Below are positions 1 through 6,616 of a DNA stretch of 18,236 nt, piece after piece; position 1 is the first letter of the stretch, and each line of letters begins with the position of its first letter. A program made the position numbers and the translations under genes. Location: assembly GCF_020829685.1 (NCBI RefSeq), contig NZ_JAIVFR010000013.1, forward strand, positions 1 to 18,236, given 5' to 3'. This stretch comes from Nostoc sp. CHAB 5715. Its GTDB lineage: Bacteria; Cyanobacteriota; Cyanobacteriia; Cyanobacteriales; Nostocaceae. The notes under the pieces were generated by a model. That model was given only the letters and a program-made list of their open reading frames with translations, was not told the DNA's origin and searched no databases.

Positions 1-1013
1 AGCTAGAAGAAAAAACACTGAAATTAGAAGCAAAAAAACAGGAACTTATATATCTCTCAGATATGGCAGATATGCTTTATTGCTGCGAATCTGAAGATGA
101 GGTGTATCAAGTAGTCGCTTTAACCTGTTCTAAGCTATTTCCTAATATGAGTGGTTGTATCTATATAATTGCTAATTCTAAGAATTATGTTCAGATGAAT
201 AGTTTTTGGGGAGATGAAAGAACCAGTAAAGAAATATTTTCCTTATCTGATTGTTGGGCATTGCGAAGAGGAAAATTAAATCTTTTATCGCCTCTTAATT
301 CAGGACTAATATGCAATCACTTAATAAAGCCTGTTAGCGGCACACATTTATGTGTTCCATTGTTTGCACAAGGCGAAGTAGTTGGGATTTTACACATCTA
401 TGCGCTTGAAGAAATCAGTCCAGAAGATCAACAAATTACTGAGATTATTGCTAGAACCTTAGCCATTGCACTAAATAATCTATCGATAAAACAACGTCTA
501 ACTTATGATAACTTGCGGGATGGGATGACCCAACTATTCAATCACAACTATATGGAAACCATAACGGAACAGAGACTAGCAGAGGCTGAACGGTCGGGAG
601 AACCTCTTAGTATTATTTTCCTTGATATCGATAACTTCAAATCTTACAACTCGCGCTATGGGCATTTGACTGCCAACATTGTTCTCCAGGGATTAGCAAA
701 ACTGCTGTTAAAATCTATTCGCTCCTTTGACATTGCTTGCAGATGGGGTGGTGAAGAATTTGTGATTGTGATGCCTAATATGACACTGGAAAACCTTAGG
801 AAGCGAGTAGAACAACTCAGGATAGATGTTGAACAAATGCAATTGAAGGACGGCGATCGCATTCTCGAAGGCATTACCGCTTCTTTTGGAATAGCTGTAT
901 CAGAACCAGGGATTACAGTTAAAGATTTTCTAAATCGGGCAAATCAAGCGATGCTTGAGGCAAAGCGAACAGGAAAGAATCGGGTTATAGAGTATGTAAA
1001 TAGGTATAATTAA
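1..1013 (+). CDS. GAF-GGDEF diguanylate cyclase, 5' end outside window
   Basis: This is the C-terminal part of a signalling protein that should make cyclic di-GMP from two GTP. The frame is open from base 3, and the 20 codons before the first ATG (63) are charged and leucine-containing like a coiled-coil linker (LEEKTLKLEAKKQEL). The true start, and probably a sensor domain, therefore lie left of the window. Counting from the ATG at 63, a GAF-like domain covers about residues 1-140 (CVPLFAQGEVVGILHIYA), then a GGDEF domain runs to the end. The active site reads GGEEF (bases 747-761), a catalytically competent variant. An RxxD inhibitory site (RSFD, 720-731) sits five residues before it, so product inhibition is expected. 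The metal-site strand reads IIFLDIDNFKSYN. The GAF ligand is unknown. Function of the domain is near certain; the full architecture cannot be told. Confidence 0.93.
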   Translation, partial: LEEKTLKLEAKKQELIYLSDMADMLYCCESEDEVYQVVALTCSKLFPNMSGCIYIIANSKNYVQMNSFWGDERTSKEIFSLSDCWALRRGKLNLLSPLNSGLICNHLIKPVSGTHLCVPLFAQGEVVGILHIYALEEISPEDQQITEIIARTLAIALNNLSIKQRLTYDNLRDGMTQLFNHNYMETITEQRLAEAERSGEPLSIIFLDIDNFKSYNSRYGHLTANIVLQGLAKLLLKSIRSFDIACRWGGEEFVIVMPNMTLENLRKRVEQLRIDVEQMQLKDGDRILEGITASFGIAVSEPGITVKDFLNRANQAMLEAKRTGKNRVIEYVNRYN

Positions 1014-1134
1014 TTCATAATTTATAATTTCAAAAACGCCAAGCGATGAAATGAGCATTTCTTCAGTTGGCATCAAGCGTCAGACTTTCCAGCATAGAAA
1101 TCTGAAACTTATAAATTTATCCTATAAAAAAAAC

Positions 1135-1246
1135 GGCGTTGCTGATTCCATATATGAAAATGATTTTGCATAATACCAAAATCCTTTTAGAGACGTAGCA
1201 GTGCTACGTCTCTACACCCGGATTCATACTTCAATTCAGCAACGCC
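1135..1246. repeat. Nested inverted repeat, MITE-like
   Basis: Outer arms GGCGTTGCTGA (1135-1145) and TCAGCAACGCC (1236-1246) are perfect complements about 90 bases apart. Inside sits a second palindrome, AGAGACGTAGCA / TGCTACGTCTCT (1189-1200 and 1202-1213), around one central base. The inner unit resembles the GAGACG-type palindromes elsewhere in this window (5295, 17014), so one repeat family appears inserted into another. No ORF is inside, so this is a non-autonomous element or a structured dispersed repeat. The rest of the gap between the cyclase gene and mraY (1014-1134) shows nothing recognisable. Confidence 0.7.
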
Positions 1247-1279
1247 AAAAAAACAACTCCCACATCTTGAGGGAGTTGT
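1246..1279 (-). terminator. Intrinsic terminator of mraY
   Basis: Read on the minus strand, arm ACAACTCCC, a 9-base loop and arm GGGAGTTGT are followed directly by a run of T. This is the classical rho-independent layout, about 65 bases beyond the mraY stop. The T run abuts the outer arm of the neighbouring inverted repeat. Confidence 0.8.
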
Positions 1280-1325
1280 CATTTTGTATTCGAGCAGTTT
1301 TTCAAACGATTCAGAATGGAGCGAT

Positions 1326-1350
1326 GCCTGCGGCGGGCTGCGCCTACGCC
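1326..1350. repeat. GC-rich interspersed repeat at the mraY 3' end
   Basis: A G+C-rich block (starts GCCTGCGGCGGGC, ends GCGCCTACGCC) contrasts with its AT-rich surroundings. It resembles other blocks here, such as 12813-12850 (GCCTGCGGCAAGCCGC) and 11876-11910. The mraY stop codon (1344-1346) lies inside it. Confidence 0.6.
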
Positions 1351-2435
1351 AAACAGATAGCAGCCAAAATAGCAGCGATGACATAAAATACTCCAACCAC
1401 TTGCAATTCTGACCAGCCAGTGAGTTCTAAATGATGGTGTAAGGGTGCCATTTTGAAGAGGCGCTTGCCTTTGCCATCAGGGCCTTTGGTGGCTTTGTAA
1501 TAACTTACCTGTGCCATTACCGAAAGGGTTTCTACGAAGAAGATACCACTGAGAATGAACAGAGCTACTAAGGTGTTTGTCAATAACGCTACAGCCGCTA
1601 AAGCGCCGCCCAATGCTAAAGAACCGGTATCTCCCATAAAAACCCGGGCTGGGTTACGGTTATGGGCTAAGAAACCTAAGCACCCACCACTTAAAGCAGC
1701 ACAGAAAACCATCAACCCAGGTGCTGTAGGTGCGACTATAGCACCTAATGCTAAAAGTGCGATCGCTACTGTTCCTGCTGCCAAGCCATCAATGCCATCT
1801 GTTAAATTAGTCGCATTACTTTCTGCAACTAGCACAAAACCTGCTAAAGGCCAAAATAGGAACCCCAAGGGAAGTGTAAAGCTCACCCAAGGCAAAGCAA
1901 TATTTGTTATATTAGAAGGTTGATTAAACATCAGCCATAGACAAAACACAGCCGCAAAACCTACTTGCAAAGCCAGTTTCGTTCCGGGAGATATACCTTT
2001 ATTTGATTTACGGCGCAGAATTTGCCAATCGTCGAGCCAGCCAATCAATCCGTAGCTGATTGTCAATGCCGAAACTGCAAGCACGTCTCTAGCAAAGTTA
2101 GATAATATACAGGCAATTATCACACCTACAGGGATAAAAAATATACCTCCCATTGTTGGCGTGCCTGCTTTTTTTAGATGGGCTTGGGGGCCATCTTCAC
2201 GAATTATTTGTCCAGTTTTGAGTGCTTGGAGTAGGGGTATTACCCAATAGCCCACGGCACCTGAACCCATAGTACACAATAGTAGTGGCAAGGTTAATGA
2301 CATACTTTGCCAGGGTAGCCTATTGGCCATCGAATCCAATAAAAATGCTGTTGTAGCTAGCCCTACGGTTAATAAAGAGGCTAGAGCGATTCCAGAAATA
2401 TTTAAACCTTGCTCAGGAGATAATTTAGCGTCCAC
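1344..2435 (-). CDS. mraY: Phospho-N-acetylmuramoyl-pentapeptide transferase
   Basis: MraY moves phospho-MurNAc-pentapeptide from UDP to undecaprenyl phosphate, forming lipid I at the inner face of the plasma membrane, the first membrane step of peptidoglycan synthesis. The 363-residue protein is strongly hydrophobic, with about ten membrane segments, and carries the family motifs. These are GLIGWLDDWQ with the Asp pair D135-D136, NATNLTDGIDGLAAG (about 207-221), FMGDTGSLALGG with D269, and the cytoplasmic histidine motif PLHHHLELTG (331-340). Translation starts at a GTG (2433-2435) with a purine-rich AGGGA about nine bases before it. The gene follows the small acidic gene at 2515-2751 on the same strand after 79 bases and may be co-transcribed. 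The last residues and the stop codon are encoded in a GC-rich interspersed repeat. Identification is secure. Confidence 0.97.
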   Translation of the reverse strand: MDAKLSPEQGLNISGIALASLLTVGLATTAFLLDSMANRLPWQSMSLTLPLLLCTMGSGAVGYWVIPLLQALKTGQIIREDGPQAHLKKAGTPTMGGIFFIPVGVIIACILSNFARDVLAVSALTISYGLIGWLDDWQILRRKSNKGISPGTKLALQVGFAAVFCLWLMFNQPSNITNIALPWVSFTLPLGFLFWPLAGFVLVAESNATNLTDGIDGLAAGTVAIALLALGAIVAPTAPGLMVFCAALSGGCLGFLAHNRNPARVFMGDTGSLALGGALAAVALLTNTLVALFILSGIFFVETLSVMAQVSYYKATKGPDGKGKRLFKMAPLHHHLELTGWSELQVVGVFYVIAAILAAICLA

Positions 2436-2514
2436 AGAAGTTTCCCTTCACTCCACACTTATAAAATTCAATATCAGCAACTAGAGATACTACCAAGTCC
2501 CTAGCCTGAAAAGG

Positions 2515-2751
2515 CTAATCCTCGGCAATTCCTATATCGTCATCATCATCAAGGTCGTAGCCAATCCCATCTTCTACACCCATTAGAGAGTATATTTCTT
2601 CTTCGTCATCTTGAAAATCCGGTTCGTGAACGTCACGCGCGATGATCCGACCGTTGGTTTGCAACCAGTCCAACAAAGAGGACTCTTGCTTTAAGGGGAT
2701 AACATCGGCTCGCTGATTACGGGGTACTTCACGTAATGGAGAGTTCAACAT
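2515..2751 (-). CDS. Small acidic cyanobacterial protein, DUF3134-like
   Basis: A 78-residue protein with a basic or neutral N-terminal half (PLREVPRNQRADVIPLKQES) and a very acidic C-terminal half ending in a run of Asp and Glu (DLDDDDDIGIAED). From memory it matches a conserved cyanobacteria-only family, DUF3134; this was not verified by search. There is no signal peptide, membrane segment or catalytic motif. It lies 79 bases before mraY on the same strand, so co-transcription is possible. No function is known. The bases before the ATG are not Shine-Dalgarno-like. A short stem (TAGCC/GGCTA) overlaps the stop codon region and looks too weak to terminate. Confidence 0.75.
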   Translation of the reverse strand: MLNSPLREVPRNQRADVIPLKQESSLLDWLQTNGRIIARDVHEPDFQDDEEEIYSLMGVEDGIGYDLDDDDDIGIAED

Positions 2752-2993
2752 ATCGAGGAGGACAAGAAAATGTATACGTAAGTTGACATTTAGAGTCTAT
2801 CACTTGGCACGGATTTATTTAGTTATCTTTTCAACCCTTTTGTTGATAAATCCGCATTCAGATAGAAATTTTTTATTTAATAGGCGTATTGCTTACGCAA
2901 AGCCTTTATTTAGTAATTTTTATGGTTCTACACATAGGTTATGAATATCTTGTTTATGCTGATGGAAAGGACTGATTTTTGAGGTGACAGGCG

Positions 2994-3578
2994 ATGATCA
3001 AAAAAGCGGCTCTAATAGATGCGATCGCACTTACTAATCGCGGTCTACTGGCGACTGAGCTACAGAAACAGCTTATCTTAGCAGCGATCGCCAATTTAGA
3101 AGATTTTAATCCTACACCCCGTCCGGTAGAAGCTAACAATTTGCTAGATGGCAATTGGCGATTACTATACACCACCAGCAAGGCTCTTTTAAACTTAGAT
3201 GCTCTACCTTTTTGCAAACTGGGTCAAATCTATCAGTGTATCCGGGTTGATACTGCCAGTGTTTACAACATAGCTGAGATTTATGGCTTACCTTATTTGG
3301 AAGGATTAGTCAGCGTTGCTGCTAAATTTGAGCCAGTTTCAGGTCGGCGTGTCCAAGTGAAATTTGAGCGGTCTATTATCGGCTTACAACGTTTAATAGA
3401 ATACAATTCTCCGGTAACTTTTATCCAACAAATTGAAGCAGGTAGAAAATTTCCTGCAATTGATTTTGCAATCAAGAGTGATAAACAGCAAGGCTGGTTA
3501 GATATCACTTATATAGATAACGATCTGCGGATCGGCAGAGGTAACGAGGGAAGTGTGTTTGTCTTAACTAAAACATAA
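2994..3578 (+). CDS. PAP/fibrillin family protein
   Basis: A 194-residue protein of the plastid-lipid-associated protein (fibrillin) family, lipocalin-like proteins linked to thylakoids, plastoglobules and carotenoid or plastoquinone handling in plants and cyanobacteria. The family pattern is visible: an N-terminal helix (LLATELQKQLILAAIANLED), then NLLDGNWRLLYTTS at about residues 48-61. A central beta region (VQVKFERSIIGLQ) follows, and the end has the usual WLDITYIDNDLRIGRGNEGS-type strand followed by VFVLTK. The start is supported by GAGGTGACAG just before the ATG. It is divergent from the gene at 2515-2751. The 240-base gap between them holds only a short dispersed repeat (about 2881-2905). 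The molecular role of cyanobacterial members is not settled. Confidence 0.88.
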   Translation: MIKKAALIDAIALTNRGLLATELQKQLILAAIANLEDFNPTPRPVEANNLLDGNWRLLYTTSKALLNLDALPFCKLGQIYQCIRVDTASVYNIAEIYGLPYLEGLVSVAAKFEPVSGRRVQVKFERSIIGLQRLIEYNSPVTFIQQIEAGRKFPAIDFAIKSDKQQGWLDITYIDNDLRIGRGNEGSVFVLTKT

Positions 3579-3656
3579 GCTTCTACAAAATAACCGCTTG
3601 CGAACGAAGGTACGCTATAACGTGTGCCTTGTCAAGTAGAGTATAATACCGTTTTT

Positions 3657-3840
3657 GGGGAGTGGGGAATGGGGAGTAGGGAGTGGGGGAGATAAGGGAG
3701 GTGAGGGAGATGAGGGAGAAAGAATAATTAATATTCAATTCCCAATTCCCACTTGCCCTGAGCGAAGCCGAAGGGATGCCCAATTCCCAATTCCCAATTC
3801 CCAATTCCCACTCCCCACTCCCCACTCCCTACTCCCAATT
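3657..3840. repeat. Heptamer (STRR-type) array forming a large inverted repeat
   Basis: A G-rich arm (3657-3691, GGGGAGT/GGGGAAT units) faces a C-rich arm (3810-3837, CACTCCC/CTACTCC units), and the two can pair over about 20 bases. Between them are tandem CAATTCC heptamers (3736-3752 and from 3779). These are split by a different short repeat (about 3753-3778, core TGAGCGAAGCCGAAGGG). Open frames across it are low-complexity artefacts. The array lies between the fibrillin gene and psaE, ending about 105 bases before the psaE start. Confidence 0.85.
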
Positions 3841-3944
3841 CAGACAAATAACTTAACAAAGACTCTTGCTGCTACCTTCAGGTTGTAGAGTGAAATCAAT
3901 TAGCCCTCTAGATTGGCGATTGATAACTAAAAGGGAAAATAATC

Positions 3945-4160
3945 ATGGTTCAACGTGGTTCTAAAGTACGTATTCTCCGCCCTGAATCCTACTGGTTTCA
4001 GGATCTAGGAACTGTGGCTTCCATTGACCAAAGCGGCATCAAATACCCAGTAATTGTCCGCTTTGACAAGGTAAATTACTCTGGTATCAATACCAACAAC
4101 TTTGCCCAGGATGAATTAGTCGAGGTTGAAGCACCAAAGGCTAAAGCACCTAAAAAATAG
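3945..4160 (+). CDS. psaE: Photosystem I reaction centre subunit IV, PsaE
   Basis: PsaE is a small SH3-fold protein on the cytoplasmic side of photosystem I that helps dock ferredoxin and supports cyclic electron flow. The 71-residue sequence is a standard full-length cyanobacterial Psa[18 protein letters not shown] at the N-terminus, then [24 protein letters not shown] and [11 protein letters not shown]. It ends in a lysine/alanine-rich tail. A purine-rich AAAAGGGAAAA precedes the ATG. The gene appears to be a single unit, with repeat DNA on both sides; no promoter could be fixed with confidence. Confidence 0.98.
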   Translation: MVQRGSKVRILRPESYWFQDLGTVASIDQSGIKYPVIVRFDKVNYSGINTNNFAQDELVEVEAPKAKAPKK

Positions 4161-4204
4161 CAGCAAAGCTACAAGGGGCTTGTTTGATGCGATGATGAAG
4201 GGTA

Positions 4205-4232
4205 GTCTGAAGTCTGAAGTATGAAGTCTGAA
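4205..4232. repeat. Four tandem heptamers, GTCTGAA type
   Basis: GTCTGAA, GTCTGAA, GTATGAA and GTCTGAA follow one another without gaps, a small heptamer (STRR-type) array downstream of psaE. Confidence 0.8.
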
Positions 4233-4313
4233 AATTTCAGTTCATTCATCTTTCACCCAAGCCTACCCTAATCTATGAGAAGCTGACCTGCGGGTATTTA
4301 CGGTTTCTCTTGG

Positions 4314-4352
4314 GTAGTAATACGAGCCATCTACGGCTATGTAAGTTACTAC
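4314..4352. other. Stem-loop between psaE and mutM
   Basis: Outer arms GTAGTAA (4314-4320) and TTACTAC (4346-4352) enclose a second short stem AGCC/GGCT (4325-4328 and 4335-4338). There is no T run after it, so it is not a clear intrinsic terminator. It may act as an mRNA processing or structure element in the mutM leader. Confidence 0.45.
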
Positions 4353-4411
4353 TCCATCTCTTCTTTATTGAACCCCCAAGTACATCAAAATTGCTTGCTT
4401 AATCAGTTTGA

Positions 4412-5305
4412 ATGCCTGAACTGCCTGAAGTTGAAACAGTCCGAAGGGGCCTAAATCAATTGACCCTTAACCAAGAAATTACGGGTGGAGATGTGTTGCT
4501 TGATCGCACCATCGCCTACCCGTTTTCTGTTGGTGAGTTTGTTGATGGAATTAAAAAGAATGCGATCGCTACTTGGCATCGTCGCGGTAAATATCTCCTC
4601 GCCGAACTCTCTCTCCCTTCTCCCTCATCCTCCTCATCCTCCTCATCTTCCACAGGTTGGCTAGGGGCTCATCTGCGAATGACCGGTCAACTACTATGGC
4701 TGCATCGAGATGAACCATTACATAAGCACACGCGGGTTAGATTATTCTTTGGGGAACAGCAGGAATTACGCTTTGTTGATCAGCGTACCTTCGGGAAAAT
4801 GTGGTGGGTTCCGCCTGGTGTTGCTGTAGAAAGTATTATAACTGGTTTGGCAACACTGGCAGCAGATCCATTTTCACCCGAATTCACTGTTGAATATCTA
4901 GCTCTCAAACTCCAAAACCGCCGCCGTCCGATTAAGACTGCACTACTCGATCAATCGGTGGTGGCGGGATTAGGTAACATTTATGCGGATGAAGCCCTGT
5001 TTAAGAGTGGAATTTTACCTGAAACCTTGTGTATAGATTTGCAGCTAAAGCAGATTGAGCGTTTGCGAACAGCGATAATTCAAGTTTTAGAAACCAGCAT
5101 TGAGGCTGGCGGTACGACTTTTAGTAATTTCTTAAGTGTTAAGGGTGTCAACGGCAATTATGGTGGTGTTGCTTGGGTTTATAACCGCGCTGGAGAACCC
5201 TGTCGAGTTTGTGACACTCCAATTATGCGGATTAGGTTAGCTGGGCGATCTAGTCACTTTTGCCCCCAGTGTCAAACGGTATGGGGAGTTAGGAGACGCG
5301 ATTAA
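4412..5305 (+). CDS. mutM: Formamidopyrimidine-DNA glycosylase (Fpg/MutM)
   Basis: This base-excision repair enzyme removes 8-oxoguanine and formamidopyrimidines from DNA and cleaves the abasic site. Key parts are present. After Met removal the catalytic Pro and Glu lie in MPELPEVETVRRGL, and the hairpin lysine is K60 in RRGKYLL. The helix-two-turn-helix region carries TALLDQSVVAGLGNIYADEA. The C-terminal zinc finger has two Cys pairs (CRVC and CPQC) with GRSSHF before the second. Two oddities stand out. Nine consecutive serines (residues 72-80, bases 4625-4651) sit in an exposed N-domain loop and are encoded by TCATCCTCC repeats. The protein also runs about nine residues past the zinc finger, with the last codons and stop inside a palindrome. 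Neither touches a catalytic residue. The gene is probably functional. Confidence 0.96.
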   Translation: MPELPEVETVRRGLNQLTLNQEITGGDVLLDRTIAYPFSVGEFVDGIKKNAIATWHRRGKYLLAELSLPSPSSSSSSSSSTGWLGAHLRMTGQLLWLHRDEPLHKHTRVRLFFGEQQELRFVDQRTFGKMWWVPPGVAVESIITGLATLAADPFSPEFTVEYLALKLQNRRRPIKTALLDQSVVAGLGNIYADEALFKSGILPETLCIDLQLKQIERLRTAIIQVLETSIEAGGTTFSNFLSVKGVNGNYGGVAWVYNRAGEPCRVCDTPIMRIRLAGRSSHFCPQCQTVWGVRRRD

Positions 5306-5324
5306 TCGCGTCTGTACAGGAGTT
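5293..5324. repeat. Dispersed palindromic repeat overlapping the mutM stop
   Basis: The core GACGCGATTAATCGCGTC (5295-5312) is a perfect 18-base palindrome and contains the mutM stop codon (5303-5305). The full 32-base segment recurs in inverted orientation at 17002-17033. Confidence 0.85.
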
Positions 5325-5393
5325 GGGAGTTTTTACCTCGGAAGTCTTTTAAAATGCGGATAAGTCTAATCTAGAAATTTGAGAGGGGAATTT

Positions 5394-5609
5394 ATGGCAG
5401 TCAAAAAAGGAGATATGGTTCGCGCTATCCGCGAGAAACTGGAAAACAGTCTGGAAGCAAAAGCCAGTGATACTCGCTTTCCTTCTTATTTGTTTGACAG
5501 CAAGGGCGAAATTGTAGATATCAAAGGTGATTACGCCCTGATTAAGTTCGGGAAAGTGCCAACACCAAATGTTTGGTTACGTGTGGATCAGCTTGAAGAG
5601 TTTAAATAA
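5394..5609 (+). CDS. ndhO: NAD(P)H-quinone oxidoreductase subunit O (NdhO)
   Basis: NdhO is a small subunit of the cyanobacterial and chloroplast NDH-1 complex, on its cytoplasmic side, where it modulates cyclic electron flow around photosystem I and respiration. The 71-residue protein matches the family throughout: [19 protein letters not shown], then [20 protein letters not shown] and [16 protein letters not shown]. The start is set at the ATG at 5394, preceded by GAGAGGGGAA at good spacing. A TTG five codons earlier (5379) would put that ribosome binding site inside the gene and add residues unlike the family. Repeat DNA and a decayed mdh gene follow. Confidence 0.96.
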   Translation: MAVKKGDMVRAIREKLENSLEAKASDTRFPSYLFDSKGEIVDIKGDYALIKFGKVPTPNVWLRVDQLEEFK

Positions 5610-5620
5610 TTAAAAATAAG

Positions 5621-5683
5621 AACCCCACCCCGCCAAAGCTATGCTTTGTCTCCCCTCCCCGCAAAAGAGGAGGGGTGGGGTGT
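5621..5683. repeat. GC-rich hairpin repeat downstream of ndhO
   Basis: CCCCACCCC (from 5623) can pair with GGGGTGGGG (5672-5680). An alternative inner stem pairs CCCCTC with GAGGGG-type sequence around the loop GCAAAA. It resembles dispersed Nostoc intergenic repeats and may also stop or protect the ndhO transcript, although no T run follows. Confidence 0.6.
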
Positions 5684-5704
5684 TAGGAGCTTATGAAAGA
5701 GGTC

Positions 5705-5749
5705 TAATTTAGGAGTCAGCATTAATTCTGACTCCTAACTCCTAAATTA
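5705..5749. other. Long stem-loop of AGGAGT-type repeats
   Basis: TAATTTAGGAGTCAG (5705-5719) is complementary to CTGACTCCTAA...CTAAATTA (5728-5749), apart from one extra ACTCCTA unit in the right arm. The ACTCCTA heptamer also occurs near 16990 and 17035. Confidence 0.65.
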
Positions 5750-5805
5750 TTGTTGATAAAAATTGCACTTTAATAATTATTTTTTCTTCCCCTAACTCCC
5801 CAATT

Positions 5806-6059
5806 GTGTGTAATTTAGCTCGTGTCACCATCGTGGGTGCGGGTAGGGTTGGCAGTACTTTAGCCCTGTGGCGGCCTATCTGCAAGGTGAATAGGGTTTA
5901 GAAGATGTTGTGATTGGTGTTCGCTGTCGGTTGGGATGCGGTGGAATTGAAAGTGTTTTGGAATTAAATTTCAGCGATCGCCAAAGAGAGGGTTTGCATA
6001 CTTCGGCTAAATCTGTGCGTAAAAGTATTGAGCGATCGCAGGAAATTTTGGTTGAGTAG
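5806..6059 (+). pseudogene. Malate dehydrogenase remnant, large internal deletion
   Basis: Two pieces of an NAD-dependent malate/lactate dehydrogenase survive. The first (from about 5806, clear from 5821) reads RVTIVGAGRVGSTLA, the N-terminal Rossmann strand with its GxGxxG loop. It breaks at about 5865. The second, in another frame from 5871, reads AAYLQGE, then a TAG stop (5892-5894), then GLEDVVIGVRCRLGCGGIES. It continues through LHTSAKSVRKSIERSQEIL to a natural stop at 6057-6059, which is the normal C-terminus of the family. A full enzyme has about 310-325 residues, so roughly 250 internal codons, including the catalytic histidine region, are gone. The frame shift and internal stop confirm loss of function. 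The junction frame and surviving ends point to one deletion followed by small changes. Confidence 0.88.
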
Positions 6060-6068
6060 AACCTCGAA

Positions 6069-6122
6069 AATCCCCCTTAAAAAGGGGGACTTTAACTGAG
6101 TTACCCCTTTTTTAAGGGGGTT
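6069..6122. repeat. Inverted pair of CCCCCTTAAAAAGGGGG-type repeats
   Basis: Each half is itself a hairpin (6072-6088 and 6104-6119). The two halves (6069-6087 and 6104-6122) are near reverse complements, so alternative long-range pairing is possible. They lie between the mdh remnant and the convergent repeat-protein gene. There is no clear T run, so terminator function is uncertain. Confidence 0.65.
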
Positions 6123-6132
6123 AGGTTTTGCG

Positions 6133-6522
6133 TTAACGACGGTAATCCTCATCTGCGGGGTCGCCGTAGGGATCTTCGCTGGCTGGACGGACGTTACCAA
6201 ATTCCCCTTGGTCTGCGGGGTCGCCGTAGGGGTCTTCACTGGCTGGACGTACATTACCGTAAGACGCTATATCTCCGGGGTCGCCGTATGGGTCTTGGCT
6301 GGCTGGAATCACGTTGCCGTAAGAGGATATATCTGCGGGGTCGCCGTAGGGGTCTTCACTGGCTGGGCGGACATCACCGTAAGAGGCTATATCTGCGGGG
6401 TCGCCGTAGGGGTCTTCGCTGGCTGGGCGGACATTGCGATCGCGGTATTCAGCATCCTCAGATTGATCGCTGTTTCCTCCAAAGAAGAGATCCTTCGCCT
6501 TTCGCAAAAAGTCATCTACCAT
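6133..6522 (-). CDS. Repeat protein, five 20-residue PASEDPYGDPAD units
   Basis: A 129-residue protein of unknown function. Residues 1-29 (MVDDFLRKAKDLFFGGNSDQ...) form a short amphipathic head. Residues 30-129 are five tandem copies of a 20-residue unit with consensus NVRPASEDPYGDPADIASYG, rich in Asp, Pro, Gly and Tyr and probably disordered. The third copy is the most diverged (NVIPASQDPYGDPGD) and the last two have changed ends (QGEFG, EDYRR). A good ribosome binding site (AGGAGA, seven bases before the ATG) supports expression. There is no signal peptide or membrane segment. Head-plus-acidic-repeat proteins of this sort occur in cyanobacteria as hypothetical proteins, and I do not know a role. 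The lipoprotein gene lies 94 bases upstream on the same strand. Confidence 0.78.
   Translation of the reverse strand: MVDDFLRKAKDLFFGGNSDQSEDAEYRDRNVRPASEDPYGDPADIASYGDVRPASEDPYGDPADISSYGNVIPASQDPYGDPGDIASYGNVRPASEDPYGDPADQGEFGNVRPASEDPYGDPADEDYRR
6136..6435. repeat. Five tandem 60-bp coding repeats
   Basis: The 60-base unit (contains GGGTCGCCGTAGGGGTCTTC on the plus strand) is repeated five times in frame inside the gene at 6133-6522. Several units are nearly identical at DNA level, which suggests recent expansion or homogenisation. Confidence 0.9.
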
Positions 6523-6616
6523 AATCTGTCTCCTGATTTAAGTTAGTGTTTCCGACGTGCGCGATCGGCGTTATCCTCCGGGAAACCCGCTTTCTTATTT
6601 ACACACGCTTTGCTAT

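Noticed and set aside
1555..1923. 122-codon plus-strand ORF
   Set aside because: Antisense shadow of mraY; its lysine/alanine/proline-rich translation is what the complement of a membrane protein gives.
3583..3888. ORFs on both strands over the heptamer array
   Set aside because: Low-complexity translations ([15 protein letters not shown]) caused by repeats that lack stops.
6208..6546. Plus-strand ORFs rich in Val, Gly and Trp
   Set aside because: Shadows of the 60-base coding repeats of the minus-strand gene.
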